Shown: one piece after another, positions 51,721 through 62,900 of the stretch
Position numbering within the stretch: the first letter of the stretch is position 1
Layout: each line of letters begins with the position of its first letter
Assembly (NCBI GenBank): GCA_958496175.1
Contig: OY292276.1
Coordinates: forward strand, 12,914,001-12,978,000
Direction of reading: 5' to 3'
DNA: 64,000 nt
From: Sisyra terminalis
Taxonomy: Eukaryota; Arthropoda; Insecta; Neuroptera; Sisyridae
Notes under the pieces: generated by a model
The model's input: only the letters and a program-made list of their open reading frames with translations
Told to the model about the DNA's origin: nothing
The model's database searches: none
Position numbers and translations under genes: made by a program

Positions 51721-52498
51721 AATTCATTCCGTTAATGGATTTCAACTAAAAAATTTTATCACATTTTATATTGTTCCTAACGTCATACATATCCCACTTA
51801 CCCTTTACACTCTGCATGTTTAGCATGCATTTAATATTTTACGCAATTATCTAAAGTTAAATTAAACTTTCGTTTAAAAAAAATACGCAAAACAATTCAA
51901 CCCCTAATTTCTGACTATCCATACCCTTTCAACATAATTATGTCACTATATGAATTTACAATCGATCAAAACAATACTTTCAAATGCACATCATTTCTTA
52001 TCAATAGAAAAACTAGAAAATGAATCAATCTTTGACGTCACTCAGAAAAAATGCTGGAATGTCTTTCGTTTTCTTGTAATTACATTAGCTTTGTCTGCTC
52101 TAGCATTATCAACTATATGTATATTCGTTTCTAAGTTTTTGTTCTAGAAATTAAGATGCTTTTTTCTGTTAAAATAGAAAGATTAACTTAGAAGAAAGTA
52201 ATTTGGAAGTATAAAAACATTGGGACAAAATTTATGTTAGGATATTTGTTATAAAAAAAGGTTGGATAAAGCTAGTGAGTTTCTCAACTAATTTTTCTTG
52301 AAAACAATCTTTGATTTCAAGGCAAATGTAGACAAATCTTATTATAATTTCAATTCTTTTTTTACTTGTTCTTAATTTTAATTACCTTCAAGAAAAGAGG
52401 AGGTTCTCAATTAATCGTTGTATATAATTTTATTATATCGATTCAGCGATAAATTCGATAAATCGACTACTGTTAATTTTTTTTTGGTTAGAAAGGCA

Positions 52499-52660
52499 TC
52501 ATCCCCACTTTAATTTGAACAAATTCTCATGATATACTACTACTCCTTTCCCGGTCTCCTGAACTCCACTCCTGGACCTCCACAGCTTCACCAGATCGTC
52601 TGTCCATCTCAATGGCGGTCTCTCTTTTAGTTTATCATGGGGTTTCGACTGCATGATAAA
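52499..52660 (-). pseudogene. Non-LTR retrotransposon (LINE) 3' end fragment
   Basis: The minus-strand frame encodes KLKERPPLRWTDDLVKLWRS, then a degraded tail. RPP.RW.DD(I/L)VK is the characteristic C-terminal motif of insect RTE/CR1-like endonuclease-reverse transcriptase proteins, normally followed by W...A.DR..W..L.EAY. Here the tail is unrecognisable and only about 50 codons remain. This looks like a 5'-truncated insertion that has decayed. Confidence 0.55.
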
Positions 52661-54275
52661 AAAACAGAACTTTGGGATAATATTCGAGCAATTCTTTATA
52701 AGATATGTATTTCTATAAATATATAGTAGATGCAAAATCCAAAGTCCGTCTTGCCTGTCCAATAAAAGCTCGATCAATTTCGAGGAAATTTCGAATTCTA
52801 CTGGACCAATTTTAGTAATTTGATTTTAAGTTTGTAGATTAATTATTCCGAATGGTTTTTCTGACTATTAATTTTGATATCAAAGATAGTAGGTACGTTA
52901 GCGATTATTGTTTTAGTGAAAAAAGTTGGTTTTACTTCTAGCTAAGCTTTACTAAGCTTTTCTAACTAAGCTTTAAATTCAAAATCATGCGTTTTGCAGA
53001 GCCAATAAAAATAAACATCTTAAACCACTAGGGTTAAATTTTTGTTTATTTTTAAGCCATAAAACAAAGGGTTGAAATCTTATTTCACATTTACATATTT
53101 TAACTACAAACATTAGAGTATTTGAACTTGTTACTTGTTAAATTAGAAAATAATGTTTAATTTTTTTATGTAAGTATATTATAGTTCTTCAATAAGTCTT
53201 AGTAATGTTTTTTATATTCTTTTTAGTGCTTTAAAAATTTATTCTTACTAATCTACTGGGACTAGTGCTTCTTACATGTGATTGTCTATGGATTGAATGC
53301 ACTTATTGCAACCCTATGCAGATTGTGCAATTTATTTGAAAATAAAAAAAAAAAAATTCTTAATATGCTTAAATATTATCATCCTACATGGAAAAAATTA
53401 TATCAAAAATTTCAATAATAATATCGTTCTTTTTTGTGTATAATATTAAAGTGCATCATATATACTGATGTTTTATGCTTTCTACAATGTCGCGTAGTAA
53501 AATTGTATAAATTTTACGATATTTAATAATAATTCAACAATAATCAAATTTAAAAATTATTTTTATTGAGTTCTGTTTAGTATTTACTGTTATTTTGAAT
53601 ATCATCTATCTTATATTTTGTAGGATATCTGTAATTATGATCCATAGGGAATTTAGATTTTCAAGTTAAAAAATTGATTGATAATAGTAATAATAAATTA
53701 AACATTGTGTCATTTAACTAAGAAAGAGGTATACGAGATACTAATCCATAAACATAAAATGTAAGTTTTGAGAGACCAATAGTATTTCTCCAAGAACAAT
53801 GTTTGATGAACAATAATTACAATTAAATAAAAAAAGCTTAAATAATTGGAATTTCTTGACTATTGGTTAAATTAATCAAAAACGATAAAGGCCCGGGTAT
53901 CGACTATTTAATATACAATGCATTAAAATATTATTGTATTGAGGGATAAATTTTAACGTTTAGAAATAAATGAAATGTGTAAGATAACATAATTAGTTGT
54001 AAATATTAACAATTAATATTTTTCGTCCGTGAAAAATAGCATTGTTACATGGCTACCTCACACTTTCTGTTATTTAAACTATAACATAGGAAAAACTATA
54101 AAATGAAGGATAATTTCTGAAGGGTATTGAAATTTAATTATGTTTGCATTAAAAAGTTAAAATATTTCAAAAAATAACTCAAGTTATTACTACTATGTAT
54201 ATAATTTCGGAATTGGTGTAAATCATTCTTAAATACGTATAATTGCATATCCATCTCTAAACTGCTTCGATTACC

Positions 54276-54819
54276 TAGAGTTGAGCTTCTTAAACTTTCT
54301 TTATTCCCGACCCCATATAAATAAAAAAGGAAATCGCAAAGCAAATTAAATCTTGGTGAACTGTTTGATACTGCTGGACGTAAGATCTCTTCATCATTTT
54401 TAGCGATGAACGATATTGGGATTTAATGTGTGTTATAGCTGAAAAAATAACTTAACATAAATATGTGATGTTGAATGACAAAAGAACATTTAACGCCATA
54501 TCAGCGATTATAGGAAATTCAGTTCTAGTTCCGATCCAGAATTCAGATAAGAGCTTTTTCAAAATTTTTTTTTGAGTTTGAGTCACTCGAAAGCTCACCA
54601 AATTCCTCTTGAGCTTTAAGTGGCAGGTGATAAATCTTACTTAAGTCAAACCCAAACGACTTTTGAAATCAATATTTAATATAAAATATGTACGGAACTG
54701 TGTTTCTAGCGTTTTTAAGTGATCTGCAATTATAAATTCGTGAATTTAAATATTTGACACTAAAATCTTTCACGACCCTATTTGGGGTCGCGATCCATAG
54801 TTTAAGAAGGCCTGACCTA
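54276..54819. mobile_element. hAT-like non-autonomous element (about 544 bp)
   Basis: Ends TAGAGTTGAGCTTCTTAAAC and GTTTAAGAAGGCCTGACCTA are imperfect inverted repeats. Just inside are GACCCCATATAAATA (left) and ACGACCCTATTTGGGGTCGC (right), typical 'CGACCCC'-type hAT MITE interiors. No coding potential recognised; the target-site duplication is unclear. Confidence 0.6.
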
Positions 54820-55959
54820 GAACTGTAAACATACTTAAATATTTTGCATAAAAATTGAGATTTCAATTGAATAAATCAAATGATATCCGTTGGTTACCAA
54901 ATTCAAAAATTGTCTGATTATATGTGTAGTTATTAAAGTTGTAAGAAAATGATAGAGTTTATTTAATTTTATTGAGGTATCCTTTAATTTATAATGCTTT
55001 TAGGGGTTGTTCTATTGAAAAAACTAATTTGCTTTTTATTTATAATTTGGCTGTATCAGCTCAACTCTTGTATAATATAATAAGTATTGATTGGATACCA
55101 AATTTAATTTCAACTAAATTTAAGTAGAAGCCGATATTGTCGAAAAATAATTAAAATACAATAACGAATATTGAATAGAAGAATAAACCAACATAATAGG
55201 ATTTAAGAAGTAATTAGGTTTTTTCCTAGTTGGTTCGTGGGCCATGAGTAATAATTGTTAAGTGGGGTTTGGGTAGGATGAGTGAATGGGGATGGAGGAA
55301 TGGAATGGAATTGAGGGTAGCAAATGTCAGAAATTGAATCACAGTGATTGAGTTTTACATGATCCGACTTGGATGCTTCAGTATGAGAGTACATTACTGT
55401 CCATGGTAGGGCTTATTCATGATCTGCTGTCCTTCTCGCGATGCTTGAAACTTTATTAACGGTAATTAATGGGGCCCAACGCTCATCAAAATTATGTTTC
55501 ACGGATATCAAAACACACAAAATGGACAATCGGATAATAACCCTGATGGAGCTAATTAAATTTTCATTGATTTTTCCTTTTTCGTTCATTAAATATTTGG
55601 TGTTCGGTACAGTTTAATAACTTGTTTGACGCCATTTTCACAAAACAACAAAACAACTTACCTTTCAAAACGAAACATGAACATATTAGTTGTTCTGTAG
55701 AGTGTAGAGAGGCAGTTCTGGTTTATATACGGGGGTAGATGCCTACCCTTGCGAATACGGATACGGTTCATTTATATCTATATCATGATTTCTAAAATTA
55801 TTAATATTTCGAATTAATTGTATATCTCCATTATTTATTACATTTACCTACTTGTTCATTAGAACAAGTATCTTGATAAAACGTTAACAGCTTTTACGAT
55901 CCATAGAATTAATTTCTCGGTACACTCATAAACAGTTTAGATACAAAGAAAATTTTTCT

Positions 55960-56330
55960 GTTCACCACTCACGATGATAGATAGGAACAATGCTTTTATA
56001 GTTTTCCAACATGAAATTCAGTTTTGTATAGTTGAGAATGGTAGAAGTCATTCGGAATATAGAGGACATGACGTCGTGCCACCCTCTATAATCCGCCTGA
56101 TGTCCACCAGTGGAAGTCTACGGTTGTCATGGAAACGCAGTTGCAGACATAAATCGCCACAGCAATAACAAACTGCCCGCGATCTTCTCTCCCGAAAAAC
56201 AAAACATGTCCAGTCTCAAACGCAATTGGCTACCAACACGAATTTTCCATCCTCCATACTATCCATCCAGCAACTATTGCCACCCTATGTTTTATCATTC
56301 TGTCTTATTGTTTTGGTTGTCTAATAAAAC
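55960..56330. promoter_or_regulatory. Candidate regulatory block with RFX X-box and CRE-like site
   Basis: A complex block in intron 6. GTTGTCATGGAAAC (56123-56136) fits the 14-bp X-box pattern RYYNYYWWRRNRAC bound by RFX factors. CATGACGTCGTG (56067-56078) contains the CRE core TGACGTC. Short open frames overlap but have no family signature. X-boxes mark RFX targets such as ciliary and neuronal genes; a role here is inference. Confidence 0.35.
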
Positions 56331-57230
56331 GTAATGAAATGAAAGGAAAAACTACATAACGTATTTTCATACATAATATGTGTGGATATTTGTGCACTTT
56401 TCTTTTAAAATTTGTATTTGATATCCTTTTTTTCTTCATATTTTCACATGAATGACTTGTTTGCGGATCTTTAATCATTCCAAATACTAATATTACTAAT
56501 ACTAACTCCCAATATTACTATTTCAATATGTTTTACCTATAAAATTATCATATTTCTTCGGAAATTAACTTTCACGTATTTACCATTGAAAACAGGTTCT
56601 GTTTATGAATATTTTTTTAATTAAAAATGTATTAATTAATGCGTCTTATCGGCTTTTTTAATATTAATTTTGGGAGCAAATTCAATTAAAATGTTGAAAT
56701 TTGTTTATCTAAATCTTGCCTTGATTTAGTTAATATCTCTTACGAAAGAAACAAAGAATTAAAATAGATCAATTTTCCTTTCTAATCAAGGGATTTACGA
56801 ACAGATAATCGATGTCTGGATGAATTAAACTTTAATATTTTTAAATATGATTATCAAGTTAAGTTGATGGTCGATTCAACAAAAATTTTAAACACAATAA
56901 ACTCTTTGTTGGTATGATATTTTAAATTATTGATAACCAGTAAATCTTTAGTATTCATAAATTATTGAAACTTGTTTTTTTGAATTTAATTGAACTTATT
57001 GGAAGGTTAATTAAGGGGATTCTTATTTTGTAAGTTATTATTTCTTTTATAAATTTTTCTTCTTTTTGTTAATATAGTACCTGAGCTTTTGTAGCAAGAG
57101 TAAAAAATGTCCCCCACTATCCAATGCACCTGCGCATTTAAAAAAGCAAGCTTTCAGTAAAAATCCCTATTATGATTATTTTGATATTTACTCTAAATTT
57201 GGAATTAATAAACTAAAAATTTTTCTAATG

Positions 57231-58147
57231 GATTATTCGGAAAGTAATTTCGTTTTTTCCCGACAAAAGATTTAAATGTATTTCTTCGCACTCATTTTAT
57301 AATAAAGCTGTATAATCATTGTATGTTTTGAGAGCTAATATAGTGAAGTTTGTATGTGAAAACGCTCAAGTGATTCTACGCAATAGTTTTTGGTTCGTGT
57401 CCTTTTAAATATGGAAAGCAAAAACCAGAATTTTTCTCATATTTTACTTTTTCATAATAGAAAAGGTAAAATGCTGTTCAATCAAAAAAAAAATTAACTG
57501 AAGTGTATGCAGAAAAAGTATTGTAGGCACGCCAGTGCCAAAACTAGTTTGTAAAATTTCGATTCGGTAATTTTGATGTCGAAGATGCATCACGGTCTGG
57601 AAGACCGGTTGAAGCTGATAAATTCACAATGAAATCATTAGTTGATGCAAATCAGTGAATAACAGTACGTGAGGTAGGTAAAAGGTAAAATTTATCAAAT
57701 TCAATTGTAAATGACCTACTTGAAAGACCTAAAATTAACCTTGAACCCCGATATATGGGTTCCCTATGTTTTTATGGGAAGAAATTTGACCTCATACAAG
57801 TTTTGTGCTCTCCCAAAAGCTTTTACAACTTGAATGGTATAAACTGCCATACCCATCTTATTCTACAAATCTGGTACTTTCGGTTTATTATTGGTTTTGA
57901 CCACTGCCAAATCTTTTAGACGGTAAAACCTTTACTTCAAATGAGGAAGTCAAAAATCCTCTAAAATCAGTTTTTGGCTAAAAAAGAGCAAAATTTTCTT
58001 TAGTGAAAAATCATACCACAGCGATAAAAATGGCAAAATGTATTGAACCAGAATGACTAATATATAATTTGAAAAAATATTTATTCACTATATTAAAATT
58101 GTCTTTGATTATCACAAAAAAGAAACGAAATTACTTTTTGAACAACC
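57231..58147 (+). mobile_element. Internally deleted mariner-family transposon, copy B
   Basis: Ends GATTATTCGGAAAGTAATTT and AAATTACTTTTTGAACAACC; TA follows the right end and the left TA is mutated. 917 bp. It is alignable with copy A (31711-32632) along its whole length, including the same missing central transposase region and the same surviving C-terminal piece (LLDGKTFT near 57918). Stops and small indels are present throughout, and a 2-3 base loss removes the RCIGST-equivalent frame. Same orientation as kn. Confidence 0.88.
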
Positions 58148-59459
58148 TAATATTTTTGATACATTTGATTAGTTTTTTTTTTCATGATAATATTCTGCAT
58201 ACATTTCCTGTGGTGCACCTGTTAAAAAAATTTCCTTTTGGCAAATTTTAACCCTAAAGAATGTTTGTTGGTGTTCTTAAATTCCAAAAGTATCAAAAAA
58301 AAAAGACTAATTTAAAAGTACTCCATTCAAAAATATCGAAGTCTTTTACCCAAGTACAATTGCTCACATTTTTATTGTAAGTTTTACCGTTACTCTTCCG
58401 TAAGTCTTGATACAGTGAATATTTCGATAAATCGTATTTTTCCTGTTCCGTAAAAGATAAGTTTTACCGAGATATATTCTACAGTGAATATAACTTCATT
58501 ATTTATCGAAGAAATATGTTAGAATGTCAGAAATAAGAAAATTTAATCAACTTGAACTTTCTCTAAATGCAAGGTCTTTATTAAAGAAATGTAAAAATCG
58601 TGTAAAAAAATGTAATCCGATTTTAGTTTCTTGTCCCATGTTGTGTTTTGTGCAATCATTTATGCAAATCAACTCACAAATGACAATCAAAACGTTTTCA
58701 TTCTGATCACATTGAACTTAACGAATTCAACGGTTTAACAAATACGAATGAGAGATGCTCCATATGTACTTATATATTACAGTATGTGTTTATTAATATA
58801 GAGCAGCCACTAGTCACTAACTATGTATTGGAATATGTATGTATGATGAATTTATTATATATGGGTAATGTATGCATTTATTATACAATATACGTAGATA
58901 TATTCTTGATGTATTGTATAGAGAAATCACCCTCTCATATTGAATACAACCAACGTATTCACGAGCCTTCATCAACAACCGCTCCCCGTTAATCGTCAAA
59001 CATTGTGTCATATGTGACAATGCTTTAATAATATAACCATCACCACATGCACCCAATAACATTATGACAAACATAGACAAATTCGCACCTCCCTTTTGCC
59101 ACGTTTCAACCTCGTGCAAATTGATTTTGCATATTTTACACATATTTATGTTCAACTGAATGACTGTTCTTATAGGCGTGAAAATTCAATCGATTTCCAG
59201 TGGCAAATATTTTCCACTCGCAATAAACAAATCTCAGGTTAATTTAACGCTATTCAAAAAAAATTAGATGTGGACACCACATTACTTCCAGGATAAGAAC
59301 ATAATTTTTCTAATGAAAAATATAAAATTCAACATTTTAGCAAATATAACCAAATTCTAATAGAAAGGGATTACAAAAAATTTCCTTTAATAATAATAAG
59401 AAAGTAGAAAACCTTGATTTCTTAGTAAAACTTTTTTCTTTTTTTATTTTACTCGAATT

Positions 59460-59770
59460 TGTGTTAAGGCCGTAACTTTGTGTATATTGTTACCGAGATA
59501 GGGAAATGAGCGGGAGTTACGAATTCATTGTTATTCTGTGCTATCAATGCTCATTACAAGCGGAGTGCGATCAGTCCTCTGGAGGTTCTTAAAGACGGTG
59601 TTTTGTCGGTAATTTTGTTGGCAATCAGTGGGCCAGGATGTCAGTCCCCGGTGACCATTTGGTGCACTTGTCGAGAGCCGATACGCGCCAACTAGACACA
59701 CTGATATCGCGCCGAACGCCTAATCACCACTTCACTACCTTCAAGTCCCGCAGGACTCCACCATCTAACC
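59460..59770. promoter_or_regulatory. Candidate intron 6 regulatory block (GC-rich)
   Basis: The most GC-rich stretch in intron 6 (GGAGGTTCTTAAAGACGGTG, then GGATGTCAGTCCCCGGTGAC and GATACGCGCCAACTAGACAC), repeat-free and without a coding signature. Bounded by AT-rich DNA on both sides. It could be an enhancer, an alternative promoter or an unrecognised non-coding exon; composition alone does not separate these. Confidence 0.3.
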
Positions 59771-60040
59771 AAAAATAAACTCGTATCTGATTTTCCGCTA
59801 CCTTTATTTTAAAAACAAAACAAAACATAAGAGCTTTTTTCCCTATTTTCTTTACGCAACGTGACAGTACTTCTGCCAACTTAACGTTTTGTTCTAAGAT
59901 CCTTATCGAAATCTTTATTTTTTGTATTATAAAATTGTCTTAAAAAATCGATGAAAGGTACAGTTAATTGATTTCTGTTGTCACTGCAAAATTTATAATA
60001 AAGTATAAATATGAAAATATGAAGTCTTGGGAATTTAAAC

Positions 60041-60213
60041 AATGAATAACGATGTTAAATTACAATAATTGCAACGTTTCACCGACTTTAATTCAGCTGC
60101 ATCAGACAAACTAAAATTAAAAAGAATATGATCATTCTTACCTGATGAAGTTGAAATAAAGTTGGTAAAACGTTGCAATTTTTGTAATTTAACATCATTA
60201 TTCATATTGAATC
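60041..60213. mobile_element. Foldback element with degenerate hammerhead-like cores
   Basis: The left arm (60041-60106) is matched by the reverse complement at 60141-60213 (shared AACGTTGCAA, TGTAATTTAACATC, ATGAATAA). The loop is about 35 bp. The right arm reads CCTGATGAAG (60141-60150) then GTAAAACGTTGCAA. The left arm on the minus strand reads TCTGATGCAG then GTGAAACGTTGCAA. Each arm keeps a different half of the hammerhead core, so neither is intact, but orientation and spacing match the elements at 10450 and 50487. Confidence 0.65.
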
Positions 60214-60340
60214 ATAGACGAGAACATATGTAGTATGAAAATGCATCAAGCATTTATTCATATCTTCTAAAAAAGTCCGAAAATTGGACCTTAGAGACAA
60301 CATTCCAGACCAGTAATGTATAATAGCAAATATACGTGCT

Positions 60341-61196
60341 TGTGTCGGACCGAAACTAGTTTTTGCGGGCGAAACCGAAAGTAAAACTTCTATATTCAGT
60401 CATCTTTTCGTAGGAAAAAAAATCTCTTTACTTTTAAATTATATAGGTATTTATTATTCAGTTTGTTTTTATTTTTTTTTTATTGGTCTACCCATATAAA
60501 TACAATAAAAAAAATAAAATAATATAATATAATAGTAAAAGTTCCAGACGCATGTCTCTGCCTTTCGACAACTTAGAAAACATAGAAAATAGAAAAAAAA
60601 TAATATGGTTCTTAACTATGGTATATAAATAATTAAAGATATCTATCTCAGATCACTGGGAAAAACGACCTAAAACACCCAGCACTTTTTTTTGTTAATT
60701 AAAAATTAGTGAATAATATGCTTTATTCTCTTGTGTTAAATTTGTCTTTAATATTTGAGCTAATCATGGATATCCTAACATGTTATTATAACGTCGTATT
60801 TAAATATTTTTTTTGTGTTTAAATAAGGGGTTGATATTTAAAAAAGGGACCTAATATTTCTTTTTAATATTAGTTACGAATAACATACCTAAATTAAATA
60901 AAAAAAAAGTAACCAAACAAAATAACTTACTACTAACTACTATATGTTTAGGTACACAAAACAAAAAGTGCTATTCCTCAAATCTTAAAAACAAAATAAT
61001 TTCTTCTAAGCTTTGGTGACTTTTCTCCCGAAATGAAAAAATATATTTAAAATTATTTTAATCAACTGATAATTGTCAATATTCATAATTGAAGAATTTA
61101 GTATTATTAATGAGAAACAATAATGTTTCGGTCGTAATTTTGGCTTGACAGCCGAAACTAGGCTGAAATCGAAACCAAAAGTTTGGTCGGACACTA
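60341..61196. mobile_element. DNA transposon or MITE with TGTCSGACC ends
   Basis: TGTGTCGGACCGAAACTAGT at 60341 and AAAGTTTGGTCGGACACTA ending at 61196 are imperfect inverted termini. Both ends are followed inward by GAAACCGAAA/CGAAACC-rich sequence. Flanking octamers ATACGTGC and ATGGGTGT agree at 5 of 8, compatible with a decayed hAT-type duplication. The interior is AT-rich and non-coding; the minus-strand frame at 61006-61194 is a by-product of the terminal repeat. Confidence 0.5.
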
Positions 61197-61839
61197 ATGG
61201 GTGTAAATTAATAGAAATTATGATACATTATTATATTTGCTTTATTTTTAACCCTTTAGCTGCACTTATAGTTTCCACCTGGTTCGTAGTGGGCACCCAC
61301 TTGCTAATACTTCCATGAAATAATAGTACGTTTATTTACTATAGCCTTAAATGTTATATCATACAATTCTTTTAAGGAACAACTGAGCTATACTTTTTGA
61401 CTAAGATTTAGGGCTTATAAAATAAGAACCGAGAGATCTAACTTTTACTGAGATCTTATAACTTTTTAACAGTAAAAGCTTTACGAGCTTTTTAGGTTTT
61501 GCAACCTTTTTCCCATGAGTTATTTTTGTTTGGAAATAGATATCCACGACAATCATATATCTTTGTTTGGAGGTAAAATTGAGCTTTTGAGCAAAACAAA
61601 ATTTTTTTCAGTTATCGAAAGATCATATTTGAGTTTAGTAACAATACTGCTATTGGTTTTTGGAACTAAATACCGAAAACCCGTCGACAATTCTCTATAT
61701 ATTAAAAACATTATCGAAAATGGCAAATCTTAAAATCTATCGCAATTGATTTATACCCAAAAATAGTTACTGATATTAAGAAATTCAGAAATACATTTAC
61801 TAATCAAAAGAACGATGCTTCTTTGATTAAAGCTTATGT

Positions 61840-62900
61840 ATGAGCTTCATCGTACTTTATACTTTTAATATGAATATTTTAAATTTTCTCAAAATCAGAA
61901 TTAATGACGCAAAATATTCCATTTCTTTTACCGGTCAACACTTGTAACTGCATTTGCGCAATACACTTAAAGTTAATTTTATATTTCTGTAAAAATGTGC
62001 CTAATGTTTTTTGATTGGACAGACATTTAATATTAAGAATAGCATTATCTGTTAATCCATTAGGAGATGGTGCAAAATGGGATGACTAAGTAGTAGATAC
62101 ATTTCTGGATGAGTAATTTCTATTTCTAATTTTTTTTTAATACTTTGATGAAATCTTTTCCTAATTCTTTCCCCCGTACTATAGTACTTGTATCAACCAC
62201 TTTTCTTGCACCAATAACGTACAGAATAAATAAATCATTGTCAATTTTACAGTGAGTAGCTTTATAAAACATCAATGCAACAATACGTCCATAACTAAGT
62301 TCATGCCATATTGCACATTAGCTTTATTGCCATGTTTGTTGTTCAGCTTCTTTACACATTTCCATTTTCATTTTATCTTTAGCAAGTTTCAAAAATTTGT
62401 CAACTTGCGTTTTTTGTAAAATTTACAAATAAGACGATGCAGTGATAAATTATATGCATTTTTGGGCTTTAAACCAAAATTCAGTTGTCCAATTTGAAAT
62501 GTATTTTTTAATTTTTTGCGAATTGAAAAGTGACTAAAAGCGGCAACTCCTTAAAATCGAAACTTTTTCCAGTAGCAAGCTGATTCAGTTGGGGTTGGAT
62601 CTTTACTTTTCCGATGGGTCCACATGAGTAATACTAAGGCATATTTACATCCTTCTGTATATCAAATGTACATTTGAAAACGATTATAACTTATGATATT
62701 AAATGTGCTACTGTAAAAGCTCTAGTATCTGCCAAAGCTGTACAATCATGACAATAAACGTCATTAACTTTTTTTAATTTTTTATCGATAATTAAAGTAA
62801 CGAAGTATAATTTACTCTGAACATTGTGTTCTGGGCTTGCACACCCTTTAACAATGCAAGCACCATGTTTGTGTTAAAGTTAAATATATCCTATAGCCTT
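61840..62900 (-). pseudogene. Decayed SWIM-YqaJ type gene (transposon-associated family)
   Basis: Read on the minus strand. A SWIM-like zinc-finger end is followed by a conserved linker, CKYALVLLMWTHRKS then DPTPTESACYWKK (near 62640-62550). Further on come WHELSYGRIVALMFYKATHC (about 62320-62260), FAPSPNGLTDNAILNIKC (62078-62025) and a QMQLQVLTGK..GIFCVINSD tail (about 61970-61900). These match the YqaJ/lambda-exonuclease-like nuclease of a family expanded in many insect genomes. Stops and frameshifts lie between blocks. Catalytic residues are altered: SPNG for SPDG and NIK for the usual EIK; the SWIM histidine is Y. Inactive. Confidence 0.8.
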
